The notes under the pieces are model-generated. The model was not told the DNA's origin. It did no database searches and was given only the letters and a program-made list of their open reading frames with translations. Below are positions 1-7,301 of a stretch of DNA of 40,722 nt, piece by piece; positions within the stretch are counted from its first letter, which is position 1; the number at the start of each line of letters is the position of its first letter. The position numbers and the translations under genes were made by a program. The DNA comes from Bacteroidales bacterium UBA6244 (GTDB lineage Bacteria > Bacteroidota > Bacteroidia > Bacteroidales > F082), in NCBI GenBank assembly GCA_002440885.1, contig DJVY01000127.1:1-40722 (forward strand), given 5' to 3'.

Positions 1-377
1 CCGCCGAAGGTCTTTATTCTGTTACCGTTACCGACACAAATTGCTGCACTAACACCGATCAGGTTTATATCTCCTTTGCTGATCTCCATTTTCCCAATGC
101 GTTTAACCCGAAGAGTAGTATTGTAGCCAACCAAACGTTTGGCGTTGTGGGCGATGTTTCATCGCTGGCAGGCTACAAATTACAGATTTACGACCGTTGG
201 GGAAAAACCCTTTTCGAGACAGATGACCCAACCCAACCATGGGATGGAAAATTTGAAGGTGGCGAATATGCCCCGTTAGGAGTTTACGTATGGCATGCCG
301 TTTTCACTACCTTTGAAAGCGGAATTGAACCCAGTAAAAACATTGTCAATCGGGGTACGGTTACATTGCTCAGATAA
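1..377 (+). CDS. C-terminal end of a T9SS type B sorting (gliding-motility-associated C-terminal) protein, partial
   Basis: Only the last ~124 residues are present; the reading frame is open from base 3, so the gene begins left of the window. The visible part starts with a beta-sandwich strand (LYSVTVTDTNCC) of the kind found in Ig/PKD-like repeats. It then runs into the typical type B sorting module: HFPNAFNP, then YKLQIYDRWGKTLFET, WDGKF, and YVWHAVF, ending close to the stop. In Bacteroidota this CHU_C-like domain directs export through the type IX secretion system, so the protein is probably a large secreted or surface-attached one. Its main function cannot be read from this fragment. tex begins 9 bases after the stop. 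Confidence is high for the domain and nil for the activity. Confidence 0.85.
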   Translation, partial: AEGLYSVTVTDTNCCTNTDQVYISFADLHFPNAFNPKSSIVANQTFGVVGDVSSLAGYKLQIYDRWGKTLFETDDPTQPWDGKFEGGEYAPLGVYVWHAVFTTFESGIEPSKNIVNRGTVTLLR

Positions 378-386
378 CAAAAAATC

Positions 387-2519
387 ATGCAACAATACTT
401 CCCTTCTCTGGCCACCGAACTTGGGATTCAAGTTTGGCAACTGGAGAATACAATTGAATTATTTGATGGTGAGGCCACCATCCCTTTCATCGCACGGTAT
501 CGCAAGGAAAAAACAGGCGGATTAACTGATGAACAACTGATTGAGGTCAACAAAAAATACCTCCAGCTTAAAACACTGATAAACCGTAAGTCAAGCATTT
601 TAAAACTAATGGAGGCCGCGGGTCTGCTCAATCCAGATCTTACCGCTGCAATAAATCAGGCTGAGAACCTTACTGTTCTCGAAGACCTCTATTTGCCCTA
701 CAAACCCAAAAGACAAAACAGGGCTTCAAAGGCAATCGCTCGCGGACTCGAACCGCTGGCCAGAATGATCATGTCGGAAAACATTACAAACCTTTATGCA
801 ACTGCTTCCAGGTTTGTTAGCGCTAAGAATGAAGTGCTTAGTGAGGATGAGGCACTTGCGGGTGCTCGTGATATCATCGCAGAATGGGTAAACGAAATGT
901 CCTGGGTGCGTCAACAAACCAGAAGACTCTTCGAGAGAGAAGCAGTCTTCATTTCTCAGGTTGTGGCCAAAAAAGCTGAGGAAGACACAAAATACCAAAA
1001 CTGGCACGACTGGCAGGAGGCCGCTTCCAGAATACCTTCGCACCGTGCTTTGGCCATGTTTCGTGGAGAAAGTGAAAATTTCCTGAAACTTAAAATCCAA
1101 CCCGATAAGGCAAAAGCCATCGACATGATCGGTCAACGCCTGCTTAAAACCAATACTGAATCCGCAGGACAAAAAAAAATGGCCATCAGCGATTCGGTCA
1201 CCAGGTTACTTTTTCCTTCGCTTGAAAACGAGCTTAGGGCTGCGATAAAACTAAAGGCCGATGAAGAAGCCATACAAGTGTTCAGGAACAACTTAAAACA
1301 ATTGCTACTTACGCCACCTTTGGGCGAAAAAAACACGCTGGCCATCGATCCGGGTTTCAGAACCGGTTGTAAAATAGTTTGCCTCGACCGATCGGGGAAA
1401 TTGCTTCACAACGACACGATCTATCCTCACCCACCACAAAGGGAGGCGGCCCTGGCCATAAAAAAAATAAAAAGCCTGATTTCAGCTTATGACATTGAGG
1501 CCATTGCCATTGGTAACGGAACTGCAGGACGCGAAACCGCAACTTTAATTGAAAGAGTCAGGTTCGACAAAGATGTGGTGGCCGTGATGGTGAACGAGGC
1601 CGGAGCTTCGGTTTACTCCGCCTCATCGCTGGCACGCGAAGAGTTTGGCCAATACGACATCACCGTTCGCGGAGCTGTCTCCATCGGCAGAAGGTTAATG
1701 GATCCGCTCGCCGAATTGGTGAAAATCGATCCAAAAGCATTGGGTGTGGGGCAGTACCAGCATGATGTGGACCAGAAACTTTTAAAAGAAAGTCTGACAG
1801 AAACAGTTGAACTTTGTGTGAATCAAGTTGGTGTTGACTTAAACACGGCCAGTAAAGAACTGCTGTCCTATGTTTCAGGTATAGGAGCTAAAGTGGCCGG
1901 ACAGATTATTCAATACCGCGATACCAATACCCATTTCAACGACAGAGAGAACCTGAAAGAAGTACCCGGATTAGGACCAAAAACTTTTCAACAAGCTGTA
2001 GGATTTCTTCGCATTAAAAATGGAAATAATCCTTTGGACAGCACGGGAGTACATCCCGAAAATTATGATTTTGTCGAGCACCTGGCCCAAAACCTTAACA
2101 CGAGTGTTTCGCAGCTCATTGGCAACAAAGAGTTGCTGCGGGGAATAGATCCCGAAAGTCTTGTAACCGGAGACATCGGCCTGTTTACTATTCGAGATAT
2201 CCTGGCTGAACTGGAAAAACCCGGACGTGATCCGCGTGGCCGTATCAAAGCCTTCAGTTTCGCCCCCGACATCAAACAAATTGAAGACCTGAAACCGGGC
2301 ATGATTGTGCCTGGTATTGTGACCAACATCACGGCTTTCGGTGCCTTTGTCGATATCGGCATTAAATCTTCAGGGTTGCTTCATAAAAGCGAAATGGCCG
2401 ATGTATATGTGACCAATCCGGCTGATTATGTTTCTCTGAACCAACAACTACAGGTAAAAATAAAGGAAGTAGACATCGAAAAAAAACGAATCAGTCTGAC
2501 CTTGATCGATGTATCTTAA
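387..2519 (+). CDS. tex: Tex family RNA-binding transcriptional accessory protein
   Basis: The 710-residue length is normal for Tex. Domain order is intact: a helical N-terminal region (about 1-300), a YqgF/RNase H-like domain (about 316-440, with AIDPGFRTGCK at 319-329 and GNGTAGRET at 376-384), helix-hairpin-helix repeats (about 481-545, LNTASKELLSYVSGIG), and a C-terminal S1 RNA-binding domain (about 638-706, GMIVPGIVTNITAFGAFVDIG). Family knowledge: Tex binds nucleic acid and associates with transcription; its exact role differs between species and is not fixed. The start is an ATG 9 bases after the preceding stop, with no clear ribosome binding site, as is usual in this phylum. Nothing looks truncated. 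The identification is very secure. Confidence 0.97.
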   Translation: MQQYFPSLATELGIQVWQLENTIELFDGEATIPFIARYRKEKTGGLTDEQLIEVNKKYLQLKTLINRKSSILKLMEAAGLLNPDLTAAINQAENLTVLEDLYLPYKPKRQNRASKAIARGLEPLARMIMSENITNLYATASRFVSAKNEVLSEDEALAGARDIIAEWVNEMSWVRQQTRRLFEREAVFISQVVAKKAEEDTKYQNWHDWQEAASRIPSHRALAMFRGESENFLKLKIQPDKAKAIDMIGQRLLKTNTESAGQKKMAISDSVTRLLFPSLENELRAAIKLKADEEAIQVFRNNLKQLLLTPPLGEKNTLAIDPGFRTGCKIVCLDRSGKLLHNDTIYPHPPQREAALAIKKIKSLISAYDIEAIAIGNGTAGRETATLIERVRFDKDVVAVMVNEAGASVYSASSLAREEFGQYDITVRGAVSIGRRLMDPLAELVKIDPKALGVGQYQHDVDQKLLKESLTETVELCVNQVGVDLNTASKELLSYVSGIGAKVAGQIIQYRDTNTHFNDRENLKEVPGLGPKTFQQAVGFLRIKNGNNPLDSTGVHPENYDFVEHLAQNLNTSVSQLIGNKELLRGIDPESLVTGDIGLFTIRDILAELEKPGRDPRGRIKAFSFAPDIKQIEDLKPGMIVPGIVTNITAFGAFVDIGIKSSGLLHKSEMADVYVTNPADYVSLNQQLQVKIKEVDIEKKRISLTLIDVS

Positions 2520-2555
2520 TGGCTTTGGGATAACCCCATCAGGCAATTATTATCT

Positions 2556-2563
2556 TAAATTTG
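2556..2563 (+). promoter_or_regulatory. Putative Bacteroidota -7 promoter element before the outer-membrane barrel gene
   Basis: TAAATTTG matches the TAnnTTTG -7 consensus and lies 23 bases before the ATG at 2587. No TTTG -33 box stands at the usual 19-21 base distance; the nearest (2524-2527) is 28 bases away. Weakly supported. Confidence 0.35.
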
Positions 2564-2586
2564 CGTTAAATAACAAAGATATATCA

Positions 2587-3270
2587 ATGCCAAAAAAATT
2601 ACTTATACTTATTTTCGTGGTTTTGCTTTTTGGCACACCAACACTTCAGGCTCAAGTTATTAAAGGCGAGGCTCTTGTAGGTTTTAACCTCAGCCATGTG
2701 GAAGGTGATGAAGTGGCCGGTTTTAAAAAACCAGGACTGAACATCGGTGCGGGAGCCATGATTCCATTGCACAAAAACTGGGACTTTTCGTTTGAAATTA
2801 CCTACAACCAAAAAGGCGCGCGCGAAGGAAATCAATATCAGGATACCATCGGAGGCATCCCTGTTACCGGAGCCTACAAACTCAGACTTAATTACGCTGA
2901 GATTCCAGTCCTGATTCACTACACCGACAAAGAATTTCTTACTATCGGTGCAGGGTTTTCTTATGGACAACTGGTGGGCATTCAGGAATGGGAGCATGGC
3001 CGGAAAGTCGACTCAACCACCCTTAACAGTGGCACTTACAGCCGGGGCGATTTTAGCTATCTGATTGATTTACGCGTACGTTTAAAAGGCCCGCTGAAAT
3101 TGTCGCTTCGATACCAGGCCAGTCTGGCGAAAATAAGAACAAGAGAATTTGAAAACACCATTGGCGACACCTGGTTGCGAAATCAATACAATAAAGTGGT
3201 GACCATACGTTTGATCTATATGTTTAATGAAACCCGTAGCCGTGACATAATTAAAAACAGGAGTTTATAA
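2587..3270 (+). CDS. PorT-like outer-membrane beta-barrel protein
   Basis: The frame is open from 2509, but the ATG at 2587 is preferred because it places a classic signal peptide at the N terminus: lysines, a hydrophobic stretch (LLILIFVVLLFG) and a probable cleavage site after LQAQ. The mature part alternates polar and hydrophobic residues as in beta strands (for example WDFSFEITYNQKG, LRLNYAEIPVLIHY, LSLRYQASLAKI, VVTIRLIYMF), consistent with the small OMP_b-brl_2 / PorT-like barrels abundant in Bacteroidota. Predicted location is the outer membrane; substrate or partner is unknown. The cupin gene starts one base after its stop, so the two are almost certainly co-transcribed. The family assignment rests on pattern, not on a conserved catalytic motif. 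Confidence 0.8.
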   Translation: MPKKLLILIFVVLLFGTPTLQAQVIKGEALVGFNLSHVEGDEVAGFKKPGLNIGAGAMIPLHKNWDFSFEITYNQKGAREGNQYQDTIGGIPVTGAYKLRLNYAEIPVLIHYTDKEFLTIGAGFSYGQLVGIQEWEHGRKVDSTTLNSGTYSRGDFSYLIDLRVRLKGPLKLSLRYQASLAKIRTREFENTIGDTWLRNQYNKVVTIRLIYMFNETRSRDIIKNRSL

Positions 3271-3271
3271 A

Positions 3272-3775
3272 ATGAAGAGAACAGCAGATTTTTGGATTCA
3301 AGAACTTAATTTAGAAAAACACCCCGAAGGCGGTTGGTTTAGAGAGGTTTATCGCTCTGGCGAGAACCTATCCAAAACTTGCCTTCCCGACCGATACAAC
3401 GACCGAAGAGCAATGGCCACCTCCATTTACTTTCTGCTCGAAGAAAACGACTTCTCGGTCTTTCATCGCATTAAATCAGATGAAACCTGGCATTTTTATG
3501 ATGGCAGCCCTTTGGAATTGCATACCATAGATAAATATGGAACCCACAACATACTGGAGTTGGGACTGGAAGCACAAAACCAACAATCTCCTCAAATCAC
3601 CATACCTTTCGGCACTTGGTTTTCAGCCCGATCACAAGGCGACTATACGCTTGTAGGCTGCACTGTAGCTCCCGGCTTCGACTTCAACGACTTCGAAATG
3701 GGATCATATAAGGCCTTGCTTAAAACCTTCCCTCAACATGCAGCGTTAATCCGCACTTATACCAGAAACGACTGA
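3272..3775 (+). CDS. Cupin superfamily protein, DUF985 (Cupin_5) family
   Basis: The 167-residue protein matches DUF985: HPEGGWFREVYRS near the N terminus (residues about 17-29), a cupin-type strand with DETWHFYDGSPLELH in the middle, and VGCTVAPGFDFNDFEMG near the C terminus. These proteins fold as a double-stranded beta-helix; most have no assigned reaction, although some relatives are described as sugar-binding or epimerase-like. It is cytoplasmic (no signal peptide). It lies one base after the barrel gene and 8 bases before the PfkB kinase, with a GGAG-type ribosome binding site at about 3258-3263. Pairing with a sugar kinase hints at carbohydrate metabolism, but this is inference only. 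Confidence 0.88.
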   Translation: MKRTADFWIQELNLEKHPEGGWFREVYRSGENLSKTCLPDRYNDRRAMATSIYFLLEENDFSVFHRIKSDETWHFYDGSPLELHTIDKYGTHNILELGLEAQNQQSPQITIPFGTWFSARSQGDYTLVGCTVAPGFDFNDFEMGSYKALLKTFPQHAALIRTYTRND

Positions 3776-3783
3776 TAATTGCT

Positions 3784-4686
3784 ATGATCTATACATTGGG
3801 AGAATCCCTGTTGGACATTATTTTTACCGACATGGACCACGTTGTGGCACGCCCCGGTGGCTCTATGCTCAACACCGCCATCTCGCTGGCGCGAATGAAC
3901 CACAAAGTGGCTCACATCAGCGAATTGGGCGACAATAAGGTTGCCATGATGGTGACCCGTTTTTTGAATGAAAACCAAGTGGACACTTCCCTCATCACCT
4001 GCTATGCCCGGTCGAATACATCCTTGGCGCTCGCGGTTCTTGATGATAAAAAAGTACCGGCATACCAATTTGTCAAAGCCTATCCTGAGCGAAGATTCTT
4101 AGCTGAAGTCCCCGCTTATCATCCTTCGGATCTACTCCTTTTTGGGTCGATGTATGCCGCAACTGCGGAAATCAGAATGGATTTAAAAAGACATGTTCTG
4201 GCAGTTAAAAAAGCTGGTGGTTTGTTGGTGTATGACCCCAACATCCGGCAAAAACATCACCTGGATAACTCCGACACAGTTGAAGCTGTAATGGAAAATT
4301 TGAAATGGGCGACTGTCATCAAGGCATCAGACGAGGACTGTGCCCAAATTTTTGGCGTTAACGATCAGGAAACTTACCTTGATAAGCTAACCGAAATAAA
4401 TCCCAATGCTCTGATTTTTTTAACCCTTGGTGCTAAAGGGGCTATGTGCCGATTGCAAAATAAAACGGTAAGCATGGAGGCCATAAAAATAGAGGTTGTC
4501 AGCACGATAGGAGCAGGCGATGCCTTCAATGCAGGCCTGATAGCAGAACTAATCAATCAAAAAATATCCACAAAAGATATATTTACCCTTTCTGAGAAAA
4601 ACCTGTTGCAATTGCTCCGGTCAGCGATTAAAACGGCCACAGTCGTATGTGCAACCTACGACAACTATATCAGCCGTTCCCTTTGA
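3784..4686 (+). CDS. PfkB family carbohydrate kinase (fructokinase-like)
   Basis: The 300-residue protein has the ribokinase/PfkB fold markers: an N-terminal substrate-binding stretch RPGGSMLNTAISLARMN (23-39), DPNIR at 151-155, and the C-terminal signature TIGAGDAFNAG (241-251) with the expected catalytic base Asp246 in the anion-hole loop. It should transfer phosphate from ATP to a sugar hydroxyl. The N-terminal pattern (GESLLDIIF) resembles fructokinases, but the sugar cannot be fixed from sequence. It is the last gene of the forward group; its final 17 bases overlap tail to tail with the convergent PspC gene. Confidence 0.88.
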   Translation: MIYTLGESLLDIIFTDMDHVVARPGGSMLNTAISLARMNHKVAHISELGDNKVAMMVTRFLNENQVDTSLITCYARSNTSLALAVLDDKKVPAYQFVKAYPERRFLAEVPAYHPSDLLLFGSMYAATAEIRMDLKRHVLAVKKAGGLLVYDPNIRQKHHLDNSDTVEAVMENLKWATVIKASDEDCAQIFGVNDQETYLDKLTEINPNALIFLTLGAKGAMCRLQNKTVSMEAIKIEVVSTIGAGDAFNAGLIAELINQKISTKDIFTLSEKNLLQLLRSAIKTATVVCATYDNYISRSL

Positions 4687-5299
4687 ATGTTGACTTAGCC
4701 CTGCCCGCATATTCGCCAAACCTATCACGTAAATTCCCCACTTCTTCGCGAATTGCCTTTTCGATATTTGAAATATTGACCGGCTCACCATACATTTCGA
4801 GTTTGTCGGCAATAGTACGGGCCGGAGGCACAACAATCCAAAGAATAATGTACACAAACGGACTAAGTCCTGAAACTGTAGCTACCACAAAAATCAATCT
4901 GAAAAGGGTCGGGTCTAACCTGAAATAGGCCCCTAATCCGGAACAAACTCCTCCAATCATACGGTGATCAATGTCGCGGTAAAGCCGCTTACGCCGGGGA
5001 TATTGCAGTACCCGCTTCGACTCATTCCTGCTTTCCTCATTATCAAAATCTGATGGAGATCCCATTAACCCCATTACATCTTCAACATCCTGTTTATCAA
5101 TAATCCGCGTACTTTGATCAACACGCTGGGTAAGCAATTCCACGATGCGCATTTCGATATCGTTCACGATTTCATCTCCATTACCCTTTTTATCGAAATG
5201 TACCCTAATGGAGGTTAAATAGTCGCTTAGCAGTTGTTGTGTTGCTTCATCGGTATGAAAAACAACTCCTTGAATGTTTATACTAACTGTTGATTTCAT
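4670..5299 (-). CDS. PspC domain membrane protein
   Basis: The ATG at 5299 gives 209 residues. A TTG three codons upstream is also in frame but less likely, because family members usually begin Met-Lys followed by a strand like TVSINIQG. Residues 1-95 form a soluble, acidic region (VFHTDEATQQLLSDYL, DQSTRIIDKQDVEDVMG) common to Bacteroidota PspC proteins. Residues about 103-162 are the PspC domain: RLYRDIDHRMIGGVCSGLGA followed by a hydrophobic segment, about 132-157. The tail is a charged helix. PspC proteins act in envelope-stress signalling in other bacteria; the role here is unknown. The start overlaps the end of the PadR gene by 17 bases, so translation is likely coupled and expression governed by PadR. 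Confidence 0.88.
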   Translation of the reverse strand: MKSTVSINIQGVVFHTDEATQQLLSDYLTSIRVHFDKKGNGDEIVNDIEMRIVELLTQRVDQSTRIIDKQDVEDVMGLMGSPSDFDNEESRNESKRVLQYPRRKRLYRDIDHRMIGGVCSGLGAYFRLDPTLFRLIFVVATVSGLSPFVYIILWIVVPPARTIADKLEMYGEPVNISNIEKAIREEVGNLRDRFGEYAGRAKSTFKGNG

Positions 5300-5636
5300 T
5301 CTGTTCAATTTTTTTATGAATAATTTGTTCCACTGATTGCGATATGGATTGCCAGTTTTGTAGCAAATCGCTCAACAAATCCTGGCCAGCCGGTGTGATC
5401 CTGAAGTATTTTCTCGGAGGACCGGAAGTCGATTCCTCCCAACGATAGGTGAGCATGCCGTCATTTTTCAATCGCGACAGCAGCGGATATACCGTCCCCT
5501 CTACCACAACCAAATCAGCCTCATGCAGAACCTTGATAATATCGGAGGTGTAAACCTCTGATTTGGAGATCACCGATAGAATGCACATCTCCAAAACCCC
5601 CTTCTTCATCTGTGTATAAGTTCTTTCTTCTTTCAT
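5283..5636 (-). CDS. PadR family transcriptional regulator
   Basis: The frame is open from a TTG at 5654, but the ATG at 5636 (MKEERTYTQMKKGVLEMCIL, 117 residues) fits the family better. It carries the PadR winged helix-turn-helix: KGVLEMCILSVI, the recognition region DLVVVEGTVYPLLSRLKNDG (41-60) and the wing SGPPRKYFRITPAGQDLL (71-88). PadR proteins are usually repressors that respond to a small molecule or stress and often control themselves and a neighbouring membrane protein. Here the neighbour is PspC, overlapping by 17 bases. An inverted repeat at 5659-5683 just upstream is the probable autoregulatory operator. No effector can be inferred. Confidence 0.92.
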   Translation of the reverse strand: MKEERTYTQMKKGVLEMCILSVISKSEVYTSDIIKVLHEADLVVVEGTVYPLLSRLKNDGMLTYRWEESTSGPPRKYFRITPAGQDLLSDLLQNWQSISQSVEQIIHKKIEQNEINS

Positions 5637-5640
5637 GGCG

Positions 5641-5648
5641 CAAATATA
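5641..5648 (-). promoter_or_regulatory. Putative -7 element of the PadR-PspC operon
   Basis: On the minus strand this reads TATATTTG, a full match to TAnnTTTG. Its G lies only 4 bases before the ATG at 5636, so the transcript would have almost no leader. The operator-like repeat sits immediately upstream, where the polymerase would bind. Confidence 0.5.
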
Positions 5649-5658
5649 ATACAAACTT

Positions 5659-5683
5659 TAGTATTATGCAATACATAGTACTA
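5659..5683. promoter_or_regulatory. Inverted repeat, probable PadR operator
   Basis: Two 10-base arms, TAGTATTATG (5659-5668) and CATAGTACTA (5674-5683), are reverse complements at 9 of 10 positions and are separated by CAATA. The core ATG-N5-CAT resembles the ATGT/ACAT arms typical of PadR-family operators. The repeat overlaps the spacer and -33 region of the proposed padR promoter, the usual place for autorepression. Seen directly: the symmetry and position. Inferred: PadR as the ligand. Confidence 0.65.
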
Positions 5684-5750
5684 TTTTATTTTATACTTTT
5701 TTGAAGAGATCAAAAAACAGCCAATTGAAACAGGGTAAGCCTTATAAATT

Positions 5751-5758
5751 TATATTTG
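5751..5758 (+). promoter_or_regulatory. Putative -7 element of aroQ
   Basis: TATATTTG matches TAnnTTTG exactly and lies 21 bases before the preferred aroQ ATG at 5780. An imperfect -33 candidate (ATTG, 5724-5727) lies 23 bases upstream, slightly too far. Confidence 0.5.
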
Positions 5759-5779
5759 CACAACAATAATAAAATGACC

Positions 5780-6196
5780 ATGAGGGTATTGATACTAAAC
5801 GGGCCAAACCTGAATTTAACCGGCGAACGAGAAACACATTTGTATGGCAACCTTAATTTTGAAGACTTCATGGAGACTTTGGAACAAGCGTTCCCATCGT
5901 TAATTATCAGCTATAAGCAATCGAATATTGAGGGAGAAATAATAAATTACTTACATGAAGCCAACGCAGATGTGGACGCGGTAATCTTGAACGCCGGAGC
6001 CTACACACACACTTCGGTTGCCATTGGCGATGCCGTCCGTGCGATTGATATACCAGTGATTGAAGTACACATGAGCAATATTTTCGCGAGGGAAACCTAC
6101 CGGCATACTTCTTATATTGCGCCATTTTGTATCGGTTCTATTTCTGGATTTGGTTTACAGTCGTATCGACTGGCCTTGTGTCATTTGGTAAAATAA
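5780..6196 (+). CDS. aroQ: Type II 3-dehydroquinate dehydratase
   Basis: This converts 3-dehydroquinate to 3-dehydroshikimate in the shikimate pathway, as a cytoplasmic dodecamer in the family. The preferred ATG at 5780 gives 138 residues beginning MRVLILNGPNLNLTG, the usual start; an ATG two codons earlier (5774) is possible. All active-site positions known from type II enzymes are visible: Arg17 and Tyr22 on the lid (GERETHLYGN), Asn71 and His77 (NAGAYTHTSVAI), His97 (EVHMSN) and Arg108 (YRHTS). The gene stands alone on the plus strand with its own promoter and ends exactly one base before the stop of the convergent glycosyltransferase, leaving no intergenic space. Confidence 0.96.
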   Translation: MRVLILNGPNLNLTGERETHLYGNLNFEDFMETLEQAFPSLIISYKQSNIEGEIINYLHEANADVDAVILNAGAYTHTSVAIGDAVRAIDIPVIEVHMSNIFARETYRHTSYIAPFCIGSISGFGLQSYRLALCHLVK

Positions 6197-7216
6197 CTAA
6201 GTAATCTTAGTCTGATCAAGGTCGCTGAACTTTTTCTTTCGCAGGAGATAGTGATCGAAGGCAATATTTCCCCGATAGATTTTTGAAACCGGTTGCTGTT
6301 TGAGTTGTTTTCGTTTCTTACGAAGGGCTGTAAAATGTCTGTAAAAATAAAAATGCGCTCTGATTACGGCAATAAAATCTCCCAATCCGCCCTGAACCAA
6401 AAACTTAATGGCAGCTACACCATCGAGGAAAAGACGCGCTACGAAAACCTTGAACAATCTGTGCTGGGGGAGGTTTTTATATAAAAGCACGAAGTTATTC
6501 CTGAAATTGAGGTAGGTTTTTCGCGCTGAGCTTTTTGGCAAAGTCCCACCTCCAATATGAAAAACGGTGGATTTAGGTTCTACCATCACTTTATATCCCA
6601 GGTTTTTAGCCCGCCAGCAAAAATCGATTTCCTCCATGTGAGCAAAAAAATCATCATCCAGCCCACCCAGCTCGTGATAAAGGTGACTGCGCACAAACAG
6701 ACAAGCTCCTGTGGCCCAAAACACTTCAACAGGTTGATCGTACTGACCGGCATCTGTTTCCAAAGACTGAAAAATCCGTCCGCGACAGAAAGGATAGCCA
6801 TATTTATCCATGTATCCGCCGGCAGCTCCTGCATATTCAAACTTGCTTTTATCGAAATAGGAAAGAACTTTCGGCTGACAAGCCACAATGCCTTTATCGG
6901 ATTCCATCAACTCAATCACCGGCTCTATCCAGTTGGGTGTAACTTCAATATCTGAATTCAGCAGAATATAGTAGTCGGAATTGATTTTTTGGAGTGCCAT
7001 ATTATATCCGGTAGCAAAACCTCCGTTCATTGGATTTACAATCAGATTAACCTCCGGAAAATCAGTCTTTAACATTTCAACAGAACCATCGGAAGAAGCA
7101 TTGTCGGCCACCCATATCTGCGCCACTTCTTTGCTATATCGCAGAACAAGCGGAAGGAATTTTTTGAGAAATTCCTTTCCGTTATAATTAAGAATTACAA
7201 CTGCAACCTGTGTCAA
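6197..7216 (-). CDS. Family 2 glycosyltransferase
   Basis: The protein has a GT-A fold of the rhamnosyl/GT2 type: an N-terminal VAVVILNYNGKEFL (4-17), WVADNASSDGS (35-45), the metal/nucleotide-sugar motif ILLNSDIE (84-91) and the acceptor-side MEEIDFCWR (194-202). It should transfer a sugar from a nucleotide donor to a cell-surface glycan or lipid carrier; sugar and acceptor are unknown. The basic C-terminal tail (about 280-339) has aromatic clusters that may touch the membrane. The only sensible start is TTG at 7216: the next in-frame ATG is at residue 48, inside the fold. No glycan cluster surrounds it, so pathway context is missing. Confidence 0.9.
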   Translation of the reverse strand: MTQVAVVILNYNGKEFLKKFLPLVLRYSKEVAQIWVADNASSDGSVEMLKTDFPEVNLIVNPMNGGFATGYNMALQKINSDYYILLNSDIEVTPNWIEPVIELMESDKGIVACQPKVLSYFDKSKFEYAGAAGGYMDKYGYPFCRGRIFQSLETDAGQYDQPVEVFWATGACLFVRSHLYHELGGLDDDFFAHMEEIDFCWRAKNLGYKVMVEPKSTVFHIGGGTLPKSSARKTYLNFRNNFVLLYKNLPQHRLFKVFVARLFLDGVAAIKFLVQGGLGDFIAVIRAHFYFYRHFTALRKKRKQLKQQPVSKIYRGNIAFDHYLLRKKKFSDLDQTKIT

Positions 7217-7301
7217 GGGATGTAAATTTTTATGGCAAATATCCGAATAAACAACGTGGCATCAAACTATTTTTCAAATTCTAAGCTCTTTTACATGACT
7301 T

